Positions 27,501-33,889 of a DNA stretch of 64,000 nt are shown one piece after another. This DNA is from Azospirillum picis. GTDB taxonomy: Bacteria; Pseudomonadota; Alphaproteobacteria; Azospirillales; Azospirillaceae. The translations under genes and the position numbers were made by a program. The first letter of the stretch is position 1, and each line of letters starts with the position of its first letter. A model generated the notes under the pieces. The model was not told the DNA's origin, did not search any database, and saw only the letters and a program-made list of their open reading frames with translations. The stretch lies in the NCBI RefSeq assembly GCF_017876115.1, contig NZ_JAGINO010000027.1, forward strand, positions 31,136 to 95,135, given 5' to 3'.

Positions 27501-30500
27501 GTGTCGCCGGTGCGGTCGATGGTCACCGTCAGCGTGGCCGAGGCCGGGCTGGTGTTGCCGGCCACGTCGACCACCTTGGCGGTGAGGTCGTGCGTGCCGG
27601 CGACCAGCGTGCTGGTGACTGCCCACTGGCCACCAACGTCGCTGGTCGCCAGACCGACCACGGTCGAGCCGTCCGTATCGTACAGCGTGACTATGCTGCC
27701 GGCCTCAGCGCTGCCGGTCACGATGGGGTTCGCGGCGTTGGTGATGCGGTCGGTGCCGGACAGGCCGCTGTCGGACCGGGTCTGCAACCCCAAGCTGCTG
27801 GGCATGTCCGGAGCGGTGACGTCGATGGTGATCGTCAGGCCTGACGAGATGCCGAGCGCCGTGCCATTATGCTGGCCGCTGGCCCTGAGGGTGTGGGTGC
27901 CCTCCGGCAGCGTGGTTCCTGGGCTGATCGTCCATTGGCCGGTGCTACCGTCGGCGACCGCGGTGCCGATGACGACGTTCAACTCGGTGGACAGGGTGAC
28001 GGTGCCGCCGGCCTGCGCGGTGCCGGTAACGACCGGCGAGACATTGCTGGTGATGCGGTCGCTGTTCGAGGCACCGGTGTCGGACAGGCTGGTCAGCGCC
28101 AGCCCACCAGGGATACCGACCCGGCCGGTCAGCGTGACCTGGAGTTCGGAGTCGGTGCTGGTGTTGCCGGCGGCGTCCACCGCACGTGCTGTTAGCGTGT
28201 AGGTTCCGCCTGCGAATTCCGGAGTCGTGATCGACCACGCACCGCTGCCGTCCGCCGCTGTTGCGATGCCGAGCAGGGTGGTCGCGGCGGAGCTGTCATA
28301 AAGCGAAATCACGCTGCCAGCTTCGGCAGTGCCAGAGATGGTTGGCGCAACTAGGTCGCCGTTGCCGGTCAGCACCCCGATGTCCGGCGCGCTGGTGTCG
28401 ATCGTGATGGCCAACCCGGCGGAAGCGGCACTGGTGTTTCCGGCCACGTCCACGGCGCGGGCGGTCAGTGTCTGGAGACCGGGGCTCAGCGCCGAGCTGG
28501 TGACTGACCACAGGCCGCTGTTGTTGGCGACGGCGGTGCCGACGGCCGATCCATCGCTGTAGAGCGTGACCGTGGCCCCGGCCTCGGCGGTGCCGGTGAC
28601 GGTCGGGGTGATGACGTTGGTCAGGCGGTCGGTGCTGGAACTGCCGCTGTCCGACGCCGTGGTCAGCGCGAGACCGGTCGGCTGGTCGGACTGGGTGTCG
28701 ATGGTGACGATCAGGGTGGCTGACGCCGCGCCGGTGTTGCCCGCCGTGTCGGTCGCCTTCGCAGTCAGCGTGTGCGCCCCGGCGCCAAGCGATGAGGTGA
28801 CGATCGACCACGCCCCGGTGCCGGAATCCGCGAGCGCGGTCCCCAGCAGCGTGGCGCCGTCGTAGAGCGACACCGTGCTGCCGACCTCGGCCGTGCCGGT
28901 GATCGTCGGCGTCTCGATCCGCGTGCCGTCGTCGCCGGGCGTGCCGCTGTCCGAGCCGGAGGCGAGCGCGACCCCGACCGGGGCGTCGGGGGCCACCACG
29001 TCGACGGTGATCACCAGCGCCGCGCTGTCGACCGAAGTGTTGCCGGCCAGATCGACCGAGCGCGCGACCAGGGTGTGGTTTCCGCCCGACAAGCCCGAGG
29101 GGATGATGGTCCACTGGCCGCCGGCCGCGGCTGTCGCCTGGCCCAGCACGGTCGAGCCCTCGTAGAGGGTGACGACGCTCGATCCTTCGGCCGTACCGGC
29201 GACTGCCGGTGCGGTGTCCTTGGTGATGCGGTCGCCCGGAACGCCGGTGTCCGACGCGCCGGTCAGCGCCAGCCCGGTCGGGGGCGCCGCGTTGGTGTCG
29301 ACTGTGACGACGAGGTCCGAGGAGGCGGCCCCGGTGTTACCAGCGGCGTCGACCGCGCGGGCGGTCAGCGTATGGTCGCCGACGGACAGGCCGCTGGTCG
29401 CGAATTCCCAGTTGCCCTGCGCGTTGACGGTGGCCGAGCCCAGCAGGGACGCCCCGTCGTAGAGTGCGACGGTGCTGCCGAGCCCGGCGGTGCCGGTGAC
29501 AACGGGCGAGGTGTTGCTGGTCACGCCGTCGGTCGTGCTGCGCCCGCTGTCGGTCGCCGCCGTCAGCTTGACGCCGCCCGGCGCGTCGGGCGCCGTGGTG
29601 TCGATGGTGACAAGAAGGCTGCCGGAACCGTCGCGCGTGTTGCCGGCGGCGTCGCGCGAGCGGGTGGTGAAGGTGTGGCCGCCTTCGCCCTGGGCGCTGG
29701 CGGTGATGGTCCAGAGGCCCGAGAGATCGGCTGTCGCCGTACCGACGACGCTGCCGCCGGTCAGCAGGTCGATGACGCTGCTTGCCTCGGCGGTCCCGGT
29801 GAAGGTCGGGGCGGTGACGTTGGTGAGGCGGTCGGAACTGGACGAGCCGCTGTCCGACCCCGCCGTCAATGTCGGTGCCGAAGGCGCGGTCGGCGGCGTG
29901 GTGTCGATGGTGATCGTCAGGGCGGTGGACAGGCCACTGGTGTTGCCGGCCTGGTCGACCGCCTGCGCCGTCAGCGTGTGCGCGCCTTCGGACAGCGCGC
30001 CCAGCGTCGCCTGCCAGACGCCGCTCGGGTTCGCGGTGGCGCTACCGACGAGGGCGGAGCCGTCGTAGAGGCTGACGACAGCATTGGCTTCCGCAGTGCC
30101 CGAAATCGCCGGGGTGGTGATGGAGGTCAGCCGATCGCCGGCCGTGCCAGTGTCGCTCGCCGGCACCAGCGCAAGCCCTGTTGGAGCCGTTGCGTTGGTG
30201 TCGACCGTGACGACGAGGCCGGACGACGCGGTGCCGGTGTTGCCGGCCGCGTCGACCGCGCGGGCGGTCAGCGTGTGAGCGCCCACCGAGAGGGCCGACG
30301 TGGCGAACGACCACGCTCCGGCACTATCCGCGGTCGTGGAGCCCAGAAGCGAGGTGCCGTCGTAGAGGCTGACAACGCTTCCTGCCTCGGCGGTGCCGGT
30401 CGCGGTCGGCGTCGTGACCCTGGTGATGCCATCGGTGGAGGAAACGCCGCTGTCGCTCGCGGGGGTGAGCGACAGCGATGGTGCGGACGGGGCCGTGGCG

Positions 30501-32179
30501 TCGATGGTCACCAGCAGGGCGGCGGAGGCGGCGCTTTCCATGCCCGAGGTGACGGTCTTAGCCGTCAGTGTCCACACGCCATCGGCGAGGACGGTGTTGG
30601 CGGTGATTGCCCACTGCCCCGAACCGTTGGTGGTGCCGCTGCCAAGCGCCGTACCATTGCCGTAGAGGTTGACCACGCTGTTGGCGGCGGCCGTCCCGGT
30701 CAGGGTCGGCAGCGTCATACTGGTCCGGGAATCGCCCAGGACGCCGGTGTCGGAAGCGAGGCTTAGGGCGGGCGTGGATGGGGGGACTGCAGCGATCGGG
30801 AAGGCGACGAGTTGGTCCGCGCCGTCGAGATCGATGGACTGGTTGCCGAAATAGACGGTTTCCACACCCGATACGAACACCGTACCGGACGGTTGGTTGA
30901 AAATGAAAACATCCGTGCCGGTGCCGCCGATCAGCGTCTCGACCGCCGCAACCGCTACGGTCACGCCGCGCAACGATGCGGCGGCGGTGAGGCTGACGAC
31001 GTCCTTGCCGGTGCTGCCGACCAGGGTCTCCAGCGCCTCGATCGCTACCGTATTGCCGATGTCGCCGAGAATCATCGTCTCGGCGCCGGCGCGGCCAACC
31101 AGCGTCTCGACCGCCGAGACGCGCATCGTGGAATCCTGATTGTACAGGGACACCACCGCGTCGTCGCCGGAGGAGCCGATGATGGTTTCCAGCAGCGACA
31201 CCTGCATGGTGTTGCCGACGGTGTTCCATGCGATGGGCGTGGTGCCGACGATCGGCGTGCCGTCCCGCAGCGCCATGGTGATGACGTCGTTGCCGCTGCC
31301 GCCGATCAGGGTGTTCAGGCTGGCGACGGTCATCGTGTTGCCGACATCCAGCAGGACGCCGGCGTTCTTGAAGCTGGTGCCGCCGACGAGCAGTTCGACC
31401 GAGGAGACGGCAACTGTGCCACCGCCGGTCTTCAGGTTTGCCGAGCCGAGCACGTAACCGTAGGTCACGACGTCGCGGGCGCTGCTGCCGATCACCGTCT
31501 CGACGTAGGAGACGCCGATCGTGCCGCCGCCGCCGAGGGTCAGGACGTCGCTGACGTTGGCGTTGCCGTTGCCGAGGAAGACCTCGATGCCCTGGAGCGT
31601 GACGGTGTTGCTCGTGCCGCCGACCGTGGCCAGGATATCCGCATTTCCGTCGGTCCCGATCACCTTCTCCACATTGCCGATCGCGGCCGTGGTGCCACCC
31701 TCGCCGGCCGCTCCGAAGGTGATGATGTCGTTGCCGCTGCCGCCGACGATCGACTTCAGGTAGCCAACCGACATCGTGTTGCCGGTCGTACTGGTGAGGA
31801 CGATCAGGTTGGTGCCGGTGGAGGCGCCGATGATCGTCTCGATGCTCTCCACCGCCATGGAGGAGCCGGTGCTGGACAGCAGGAGCACGTCCTTGCCGTT
31901 GCTGCCGTACATCGTTTCCAGCAGCCGGACGCTGATGGTGTTGCCGCCGTTGTAGGGCAGCAGCGTGACGACGTCCTTCACCACCGAATTCGGTGGATTG
32001 ACGCCGCCGATGATGTGGTCAAGCCGCGAGACGTAGAGCGTGTTGCCCATGGTCTGGAGCACGATGCCGCGCGTGCCGGTTCCGACGATTCCGGTCCAGG
32101 CTTCGCCCTTGGCGAAGAAGTAGTCCGTTGCCCCGACCGGCAGTGTCAGCGTTTGTCCAGCACCCACGACAGACCCCAC
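18533..32179 (-). CDS. Giant Ig-repeat RTX adhesin, predicted type I secreted
   Basis: 4548 residues. The start is GTG 32179: a TAA lies two codons upstream in frame and the first internal Met comes only after conserved repeats. Order: (1) about residues 30-455, 14 copies of a roughly 33-residue repeat with core VETLIGGSGNDVV, probably a beta-solenoid; (2) about 470-3980, some 35 tandem Ig-like domains of about 100 residues, each with a DSG/DTG start, TGTAEAGSTVSLYDG, HTLTA and AVDAAGNTS; (3) an SbsA-type Ig domain (LVDQSPSQNAVGVAP, LTFSEAV); (4) a linker; (5) about 4305-4490, RTX calcium repeats; (6) a C-terminal tail resembling RTX secretion regions. There is no N-terminal signal peptide, as expected for type I export. 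The role would be cell-surface or released adhesion. No ABC exporter, membrane-fusion or TolC gene lies in the window. It is divergent from the glycosyltransferase island. Confidence 0.9.
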   Translation of the reverse strand: MGSVVGAGQTLTLPVGATDYFFAKGEAWTGIVGTGTRGIVLQTMGNTLYVSRLDHIIGGVNPPNSVVKDVVTLLPYNGGNTISVRLLETMYGSNGKDVLLLSSTGSSMAVESIETIIGASTGTNLIVLTSTTGNTMSVGYLKSIVGGSGNDIITFGAAGEGGTTAAIGNVEKVIGTDGNADILATVGGTSNTVTLQGIEVFLGNGNANVSDVLTLGGGGTIGVSYVETVIGSSARDVVTYGYVLGSANLKTGGGTVAVSSVELLVGGTSFKNAGVLLDVGNTMTVASLNTLIGGSGNDVITMALRDGTPIVGTTPIAWNTVGNTMQVSLLETIIGSSGDDAVVSLYNQDSTMRVSAVETLVGRAGAETMILGDIGNTVAIEALETLVGSTGKDVVSLTAAASLRGVTVAVAAVETLIGGTGTDVFIFNQPSGTVFVSGVETVYFGNQSIDLDGADQLVAFPIAAVPPSTPALSLASDTGVLGDSRTSMTLPTLTGTAAANSVVNLYGNGTALGSGTTNGSGQWAITANTVLADGVWTLTAKTVTSGMESAASAALLVTIDATAPSAPSLSLTPASDSGVSSTDGITRVTTPTATGTAEAGSVVSLYDGTSLLGSTTADSAGAWSFATSALSVGAHTLTARAVDAAGNTGTASSGLVVTVDTNATAPTGLALVPASDTGTAGDRLTSITTPAISGTAEANAVVSLYDGSALVGSATANPSGVWQATLGALSEGAHTLTAQAVDQAGNTSGLSTALTITIDTTPPTAPSAPTLTAGSDSGSSSSDRLTNVTAPTFTGTAEASSVIDLLTGGSVVGTATADLSGLWTITASAQGEGGHTFTTRSRDAAGNTRDGSGSLLVTIDTTAPDAPGGVKLTAATDSGRSTTDGVTSNTSPVVTGTAGLGSTVALYDGASLLGSATVNAQGNWEFATSGLSVGDHTLTARAVDAAGNTGAASSDLVVTVDTNAAPPTGLALTGASDTGVPGDRITKDTAPAVAGTAEGSSVVTLYEGSTVLGQATAAAGGQWTIIPSGLSGGNHTLVARSVDLAGNTSVDSAALVITVDVVAPDAPVGVALASGSDSGTPGDDGTRIETPTITGTAEVGSTVSLYDGATLLGTALADSGTGAWSIVTSSLGAGAHTLTAKATDTAGNTGAASATLIVTIDTQSDQPTGLALTTASDSGSSSTDRLTNVITPTVTGTAEAGATVTLYSDGSAVGTAVANNSGLWSVTSSALSPGLQTLTARAVDVAGNTSAASAGLAITIDTSAPDIGVLTGNGDLVAPTISGTAEAGSVISLYDSSAATTLLGIATAADGSGAWSITTPEFAGGTYTLTARAVDAAGNTSTDSELQVTLTGRVGIPGGLALTSLSDTGASNSDRITSNVSPVVTGTAQAGGTVTLSTELNVVIGTAVADGSTGQWTISPGTTLPEGTHTLRASGQHNGTALGISSGLTITIDVTAPDMPSSLGLQTRSDSGLSGTDRITNAANPIVTGSAEAGSIVTLYDTDGSTVVGLATSDVGGQWAVTSTLVAGTHDLTAKVVDVAGNTSPASATLTVTIDRTGDTPAILTLVSDSSTTGDGITNVLAPTLAGTAEAGGTVSLYKGGNLLGTGTADNAGAWTITTSALGNGSHDLTARLVDLAGNTSPMSGSFAVTIDAMAPDAPGALTLSADSAATGDGITNIAAQTISGTAEADSRVVLYDGTTVLGTATATGGTWAISAGTLAAGPHTLTAKAVDAAGNTGAASAGLVVTIDTATPDPSGLALTAASDTGLSPSDRRTKATTLSLTGSAEANSTVTLYDNGSGAPLGTAVADGTGAWSFTASGFTEGEHTLTATAADLAGNTSTGAGTLTVTIDLTVTDPAAPVLAATSDTGTIGDNRTRLLSPTITGTVEAGAQVSLYDGGGFVGMTTANGAGLWEITAPLAAGDHTLTTRLVDLAGNSSNASANLVISIDASAPDAPVGLALDPASDSSTVGDRLTKVVTPTLTGTAEAASTVLLYAGSTSVGTATADVTTGAWTVTTGSLADGIHTLTARSVDTAGNTSVASGTLLVTIDTTTPVPTGVGLTAATDSGRLSTDAITRVKAPTVAGTAEAGAIVTLYEGGTLLGSGTASNAGLWFVATPTLASGPHTLDAVVVDGAGNTTTASNILTVTIDLSTAAPTGLTLASDSGLDLTDRLTNVVTPLVTGTAEASAAVQLYEGTRLLGSTTADSSGSWTLTSNTLINGLHTLSAVTVDLAGNTSAASAGLVVTIDTVNDAPTGLALSAASDTGISQTDGLTRLATPAVVGTAEALSVVTLYEGGSVMGMATSNAQGAFTVASSALSAGSHTLTVRSVDRAGNTSTASSGLVVSVDLSTVQPTIAMAQGSDTGASNSDRITAATQPVIYGTAEAGSTVTVYAGNLAVGTAEASTLGAWSIQTNTLAAGNHSMTAIAVDAAGNTSAASTTLMVTIDTLAITPSLGLSTATNSGLTSDTVTNDSTPDLTGSMEPGGVISLYEGATLRGSATADQSGVWTVTSSQLSNGNHTLTARGIDLAGNTSDVSSALVVTIDTIAPSAATGMALAAGSDVGLSSSDRITRITTPSFTGSAEANSTITLYDGNTVIGTALANGAGNWTVTSASTLTSGQHSFRVTVADLAGNVSAASSPLSVTIDTTAPTLSALSLTAATDTGTSSTDGITRNPAPTVTGTVKANSAVTVYDGGTALGTVTANGLGIWSLGLPTLAAATHTLSAVAMDRAGNTSSPSANFLVTIDTSAATPTGLALSVDSGISGTDRLINTGTPTLVGSVGTAEANGIVQLYDGASLVGIGTAGGDGQFTVASSGLSAGTHSLTAKLVDLAGNTSGASTALAVTIDLTAPGAPDTLALSSASDNGALPNDRITSVTIPTVTGTAEAGSTVVLYDGTTALGTATATGGAWTITAGSALAGSDTGTAHSLFAVAIDAAGNTGAASSTLMVTIDTGAVAPSGLALAAASDSGILGDLRTSSQTPTINGLAEAGSIVTLFEKDPNDVHNPIKNLGGATADGAGFWAVTSTQTLVGGSGTAHTLFATIVDLAGNTSTASTPELIVTVDTVPDSVTVALDSSSDDGVQGDRITGKTTPILTGIAGDNRPVVVSLDGTPQATVTANGSGIWLYTAGPLGGGAHNVSISSDDGSGNIGTDGVTITIDVAGDTPSTPTLAAGSDSGRNTTDNRTNIVTPTILGSAEAGGTVTLYDNGGVIGTVTASGLGTWVFTTPSLGSGDHTLTASVVDVTGNTSGQSSGLVVTIDTVAANPTGLALAASTNSGSLLDSITRFTAPVVTGTAEANNAVMLYDGTTLVGISTADGTGAWSIQSGGLAEGTRTLTARTIDVAGNTSNASGALLVTIDSTAPGSPTLALAAASDSGILSNDRLTNITSPTVTGSADAGSTVTLYDGTTSLGTVTAGGGGGWTITTSASLSAGLHSLTALAVDVAGNTGAASAALTVTIDTSATTPSALDLVTASDSGVSSTDGITNVTAPTIQGLAEANSVVTLRNGATPLGTATADGSGSWSFTASGWTDGTYTLTATGVDLAGNTSLASSALIVTIDTAIGAPSELAFAIGSDIGRSASDGITKVTTPTVTGNAEANSVVSLYDGSNLVGQATASGAGAWTITTSVLGEAAHTLTARAADAAGNTSAASTALTLTIDTTMATPSLFMAVASDSGFDDSDLVTNNATPTFHGTAEALSSVSLYDGATLKGTTTADAQGNWTITSATLSQGARQISIQAVDVAGNTAGTNQISMVTVDGSGNTTIAASGLTVTIDIIAPTQPGPLTLDPDSDSGIAGNGITNISSPSVGGTAEANARVRLYDGATLVGESDADENGVWSGVAAGLALGLHTLTAVAVDRAGNSSTASGGLTLTIMAAPTAPTVTLAALSDSGTQGDNRTNIRTPTLTGTTLASGLVTLYAGANLLGTTTANGSGAWTFTTGTLSGTSQTLTAMVRNADGVDSPASAPFILTLDTLAPTLVDQSPSQNAVGVAPASSLTLTFSEAVARGTGTILVKQAGTGNTVASVAVTDASQVQINGGMVTINPGVSLGYNTGYYLDVPSGAFTDLAGNGHAGIGVVGGVPAFAFTTMAEPAPPQPPSTPVVSTIVDGVAIQQQQTVNSDGTVSRTITIPVVTGSRVESVGNNSVADIPLITTTTGQALLTAQVPVGLGLQVSGQTAPKAAGNSLSDLITEIQARTSEGSADQANLTGGGSSFLSALPTSTPLLVQTIVPTMGPGSTANQRLVISATPTTAANPTMTALVIDTRNLPTGSEIELEDVDFAAVIGAVHVTGGNGSQHVFGDSANQYMVLGADDDTLHGGGGDDFVGSRGGNDLLYGDAGNDTVQGGEENDTLHGGQDHDLVFGNTGQDVLFGNTGQDTLYGGRGNDELHGGRDNDHLFGDNDADHLSGDQGDDALFGNTGQDTLLGNTGQDTLYGGRDDDVLHGGRDDDWLFGDAGNDTLWGDLGADTLSGGLGADLFAFADGSGRDVITDFHASDGDRIGLAAGRTYSVRSDTSGNAVIVFTQDDEVTLKGIGTSQVNAAWFITV
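18720..19260 (-). repeat. RTX calcium-binding repeat block
   Basis: This part of the giant gene encodes nonapeptide-type repeats such as LHGGGGDDF, LYGDAGNDT and LYGGRGNDE, which bind calcium and fold after export. Several units are atypical, reading FGNTGQD in place of GGxGxD, and they occur as two matching tandem groups at DNA level. Confidence 0.85.
20230..30770 (-). repeat. About 35 tandem Ig-like domain repeats, ~300 bp each
   Basis: I count 35 units by their DSG/DTG starts. Most are near 300 bp. One unit (about 28,210-28,390) lacks the usual DSG segment and is shorter, and one near 20,870-20,960 carries an extra segment with a second VTVD strand. Units are similar but rarely identical, which suggests an old, diversified array. 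Confidence 0.85.
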
Positions 32180-32506
32180 ATGTTAGCTTTCGAAAATAGC
32201 TTTGTCTTTGCACAGCCAAACCACGCGCCCTATCTTGAGCTTGGCTGTGGAAATAGGCGGAAAGAACGAGGTTACCCCAAAAGGGATAGTCCCTCGGAGA
32301 TTATACGAGAGGATCTTTAAGAAAGTCTAAGATCGAAATGTATCGGTCGGTGACAGTCCCAATTTTTAAACATTTAGATATTTCTAATGGAAAGGAGGGC
32401 GCCTGGTCCGGTCAACAACCCTAAATAAGTGTACGACTGGGCCTCATGACATTTTTGAGGCTGATCCAGGCAAGGAGGCTATCGGGAAGGTGGATGCCTC
32501 GAAGGT
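32180..32506. promoter_or_regulatory. AT-rich divergent region between the giant adhesin and the glycosyltransferase island
   Basis: 327 bases, much more AT-rich than the surroundings, with no gene. It must hold the promoters for both directions. Visible symmetry includes CACAGCCAA / TTGGCTGTG (32211-32219 and 32241-32249), GATCTT / AAGATC (32313-32318 and 32330-32335) and a GCCTCA / TGAGGC hairpin (32441-32461) on the side of the plus-strand gene. Exact promoters cannot be fixed by eye. Confidence 0.6.
32211..32249. promoter_or_regulatory. Inverted repeat upstream of the giant adhesin start
   Basis: Perfect 9-base arms (CACAGCCAA and TTGGCTGTG) with a 21-base spacer, 32 bases before the GTG start. 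It could be an operator or a leader hairpin on the messenger. Confidence 0.45.
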
Positions 32507-33880
32507 ATGTTGAGAGCGGAAGGTATTACTGTGGAAACGCCCGACTTTATAAAGTACGCTGCTGGAGATACCCAATTTGGTGCCCAGTTCTTAGGCATGC
32601 TTGAGGCGATTTTGCGTGCAGATCCCCGTGACGCGGGCGCCTGGAGCACGCTGGGGGTCCTGCTGCGCCGGTCGGGCAAGCTGAATGCGGCGATCGCCTG
32701 CCACAACCGCGCGCTGGAGTTCGCTCCGGAAAACGCCAGCATCTGGACCAACCTGGGAAATGCCCTGACGGAGGCGGGTCGCTTAGCGGAAGCCGTGGAC
32801 GCGCAGCAGGAAGCGCTGCGGTGGGAGCCGTGCAATCCCAGAGTGATGTTCAACGGCATCGTCGGCCTGCGCCAAGCCGGCCGCTTCGCCGAAGCCCTGG
32901 CGCTGATCGACCGGGCAGGGGGGCAGGCCGCCGATGCTGCCCTCCGCTGGGAGCGTGCGCTCGTCCGGTTGCAAATCGGCGACTACGTCCATGGCTTCGG
33001 AGATTACGGCGCGCGCCGTTCATTGCCGTCCTATAATGGACGGAACGCCGTGCTGCCCGTCTGGGACGGTAAGGCCCTGCGGGGACGGTCGGTATTCTTG
33101 ACCTCCGAGCAGGGCCTCGGTGATGCCCTTCTGATGGCACGCTACCTACCCCTGGTGAAGGCACTCGGCGGACGGGTGCTCTATGAGGGGCATGAGGAAC
33201 TGCGGCGTGTGCTGTCCGCCTCCGGGATCGACGAGTACCGTAGCTGGGGCGGGCCGGTGGACGGCGATGTCGAAGCCTCGCAGATGGATCTCCCGGGCCT
33301 GTTCGATACCACGATGGCCAGCATCCCGCCACCGGTCCGGCTGAGGGTGCCGGAGGACGCCCGGCGCAAGGCGCTGGGGATCCTGGGGCCGAGGGAGCCG
33401 GATATCTTGAGGGTGGGCATCGTCTGGTCGGGGCGAGTGACCTTCGCCGACAACGCCCGGCGCGCGACCGGTCTGGCCCCCTTCCTTCGCTTTGCGGAAA
33501 TCCCGGGCGTCCGGCTCTACAGCCTCCAGAAGGGACCGCCGGAATCCGAATTGGTGGAGTTGGGGCCGGCTGGACGGCTGGTTGTGCCGCTCGGGCCGGA
33601 CCTGGAGGATTTCGCGGACACAGCCGCGATGGTGGAGCAGCTCGACCTGATCATCATGACGGACAGCTCCGTCGCTCATCTTGCCGGCGCGCTCGGCAAG
33701 CCGGTGTGGAACCTGGTCCAGTACGTTCCTTACTGGATCTATGGCTTCAGCGGGACGTGGACGCCCTGGTATCCGTCGATGCGCCTGTTCCGGCAAGGCG
33801 TGGATCTGGATTGGCGGCCGGTGTTCGATGCCGCGGCCGCGGCCTTGCGCGATGAGGTGCGGCGGCGAACCGGACGTTGA
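32507..33880 (+). CDS. TPR protein with GT9-like (heptosyltransferase-type) domain
   Basis: 457 residues. TPR helices occupy about residues 40-150 (WSTLGVLLRRSGKLNAAIACHNRALEFAP, then WTNLGNALTEAGRLAEAV). The GT-B domain covers about 165-450, with SEQGLGDALLMARYLPL, VGIVWSG, LYSLQKGP, DFADTAAMVEQLDLIIMTDSSVAHLAGALG and the end signature TPWYPSMRLFRQ. The sugar donor is unknown. The start is uncertain: GAAGG sits directly against the ATG at 32507, while the better AAGGAGG at 32472-32478 is 28 bases away. It is the first plus-strand gene after the divergent region and converges with the next gene at a 9-bp gap. Confidence 0.85.
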   Translation: MLRAEGITVETPDFIKYAAGDTQFGAQFLGMLEAILRADPRDAGAWSTLGVLLRRSGKLNAAIACHNRALEFAPENASIWTNLGNALTEAGRLAEAVDAQQEALRWEPCNPRVMFNGIVGLRQAGRFAEALALIDRAGGQAADAALRWERALVRLQIGDYVHGFGDYGARRSLPSYNGRNAVLPVWDGKALRGRSVFLTSEQGLGDALLMARYLPLVKALGGRVLYEGHEELRRVLSASGIDEYRSWGGPVDGDVEASQMDLPGLFDTTMASIPPPVRLRVPEDARRKALGILGPREPDILRVGIVWSGRVTFADNARRATGLAPFLRFAEIPGVRLYSLQKGPPESELVELGPAGRLVVPLGPDLEDFADTAAMVEQLDLIIMTDSSVAHLAGALGKPVWNLVQYVPYWIYGFSGTWTPWYPSMRLFRQGVDLDWRPVFDAAAAALRDEVRRRTGR

Positions 33881-33889
33881 GCCGGGTGA

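Noticed and set aside
23396..27844. Long plus-strand open frames (up to about 780 codons) running through the Ig-repeat region
   Set aside because: They are antisense to the giant adhesin, rich in Arg/Gly, repeat with the same 300-bp period, and exist only because of the repeated GC-rich codons of the real gene.
18533..32179. Type V (autotransporter) secretion for the giant protein
   Set aside because: There is no signal peptide and no C-terminal beta-barrel; the C-terminal RTX block indicates type I export.
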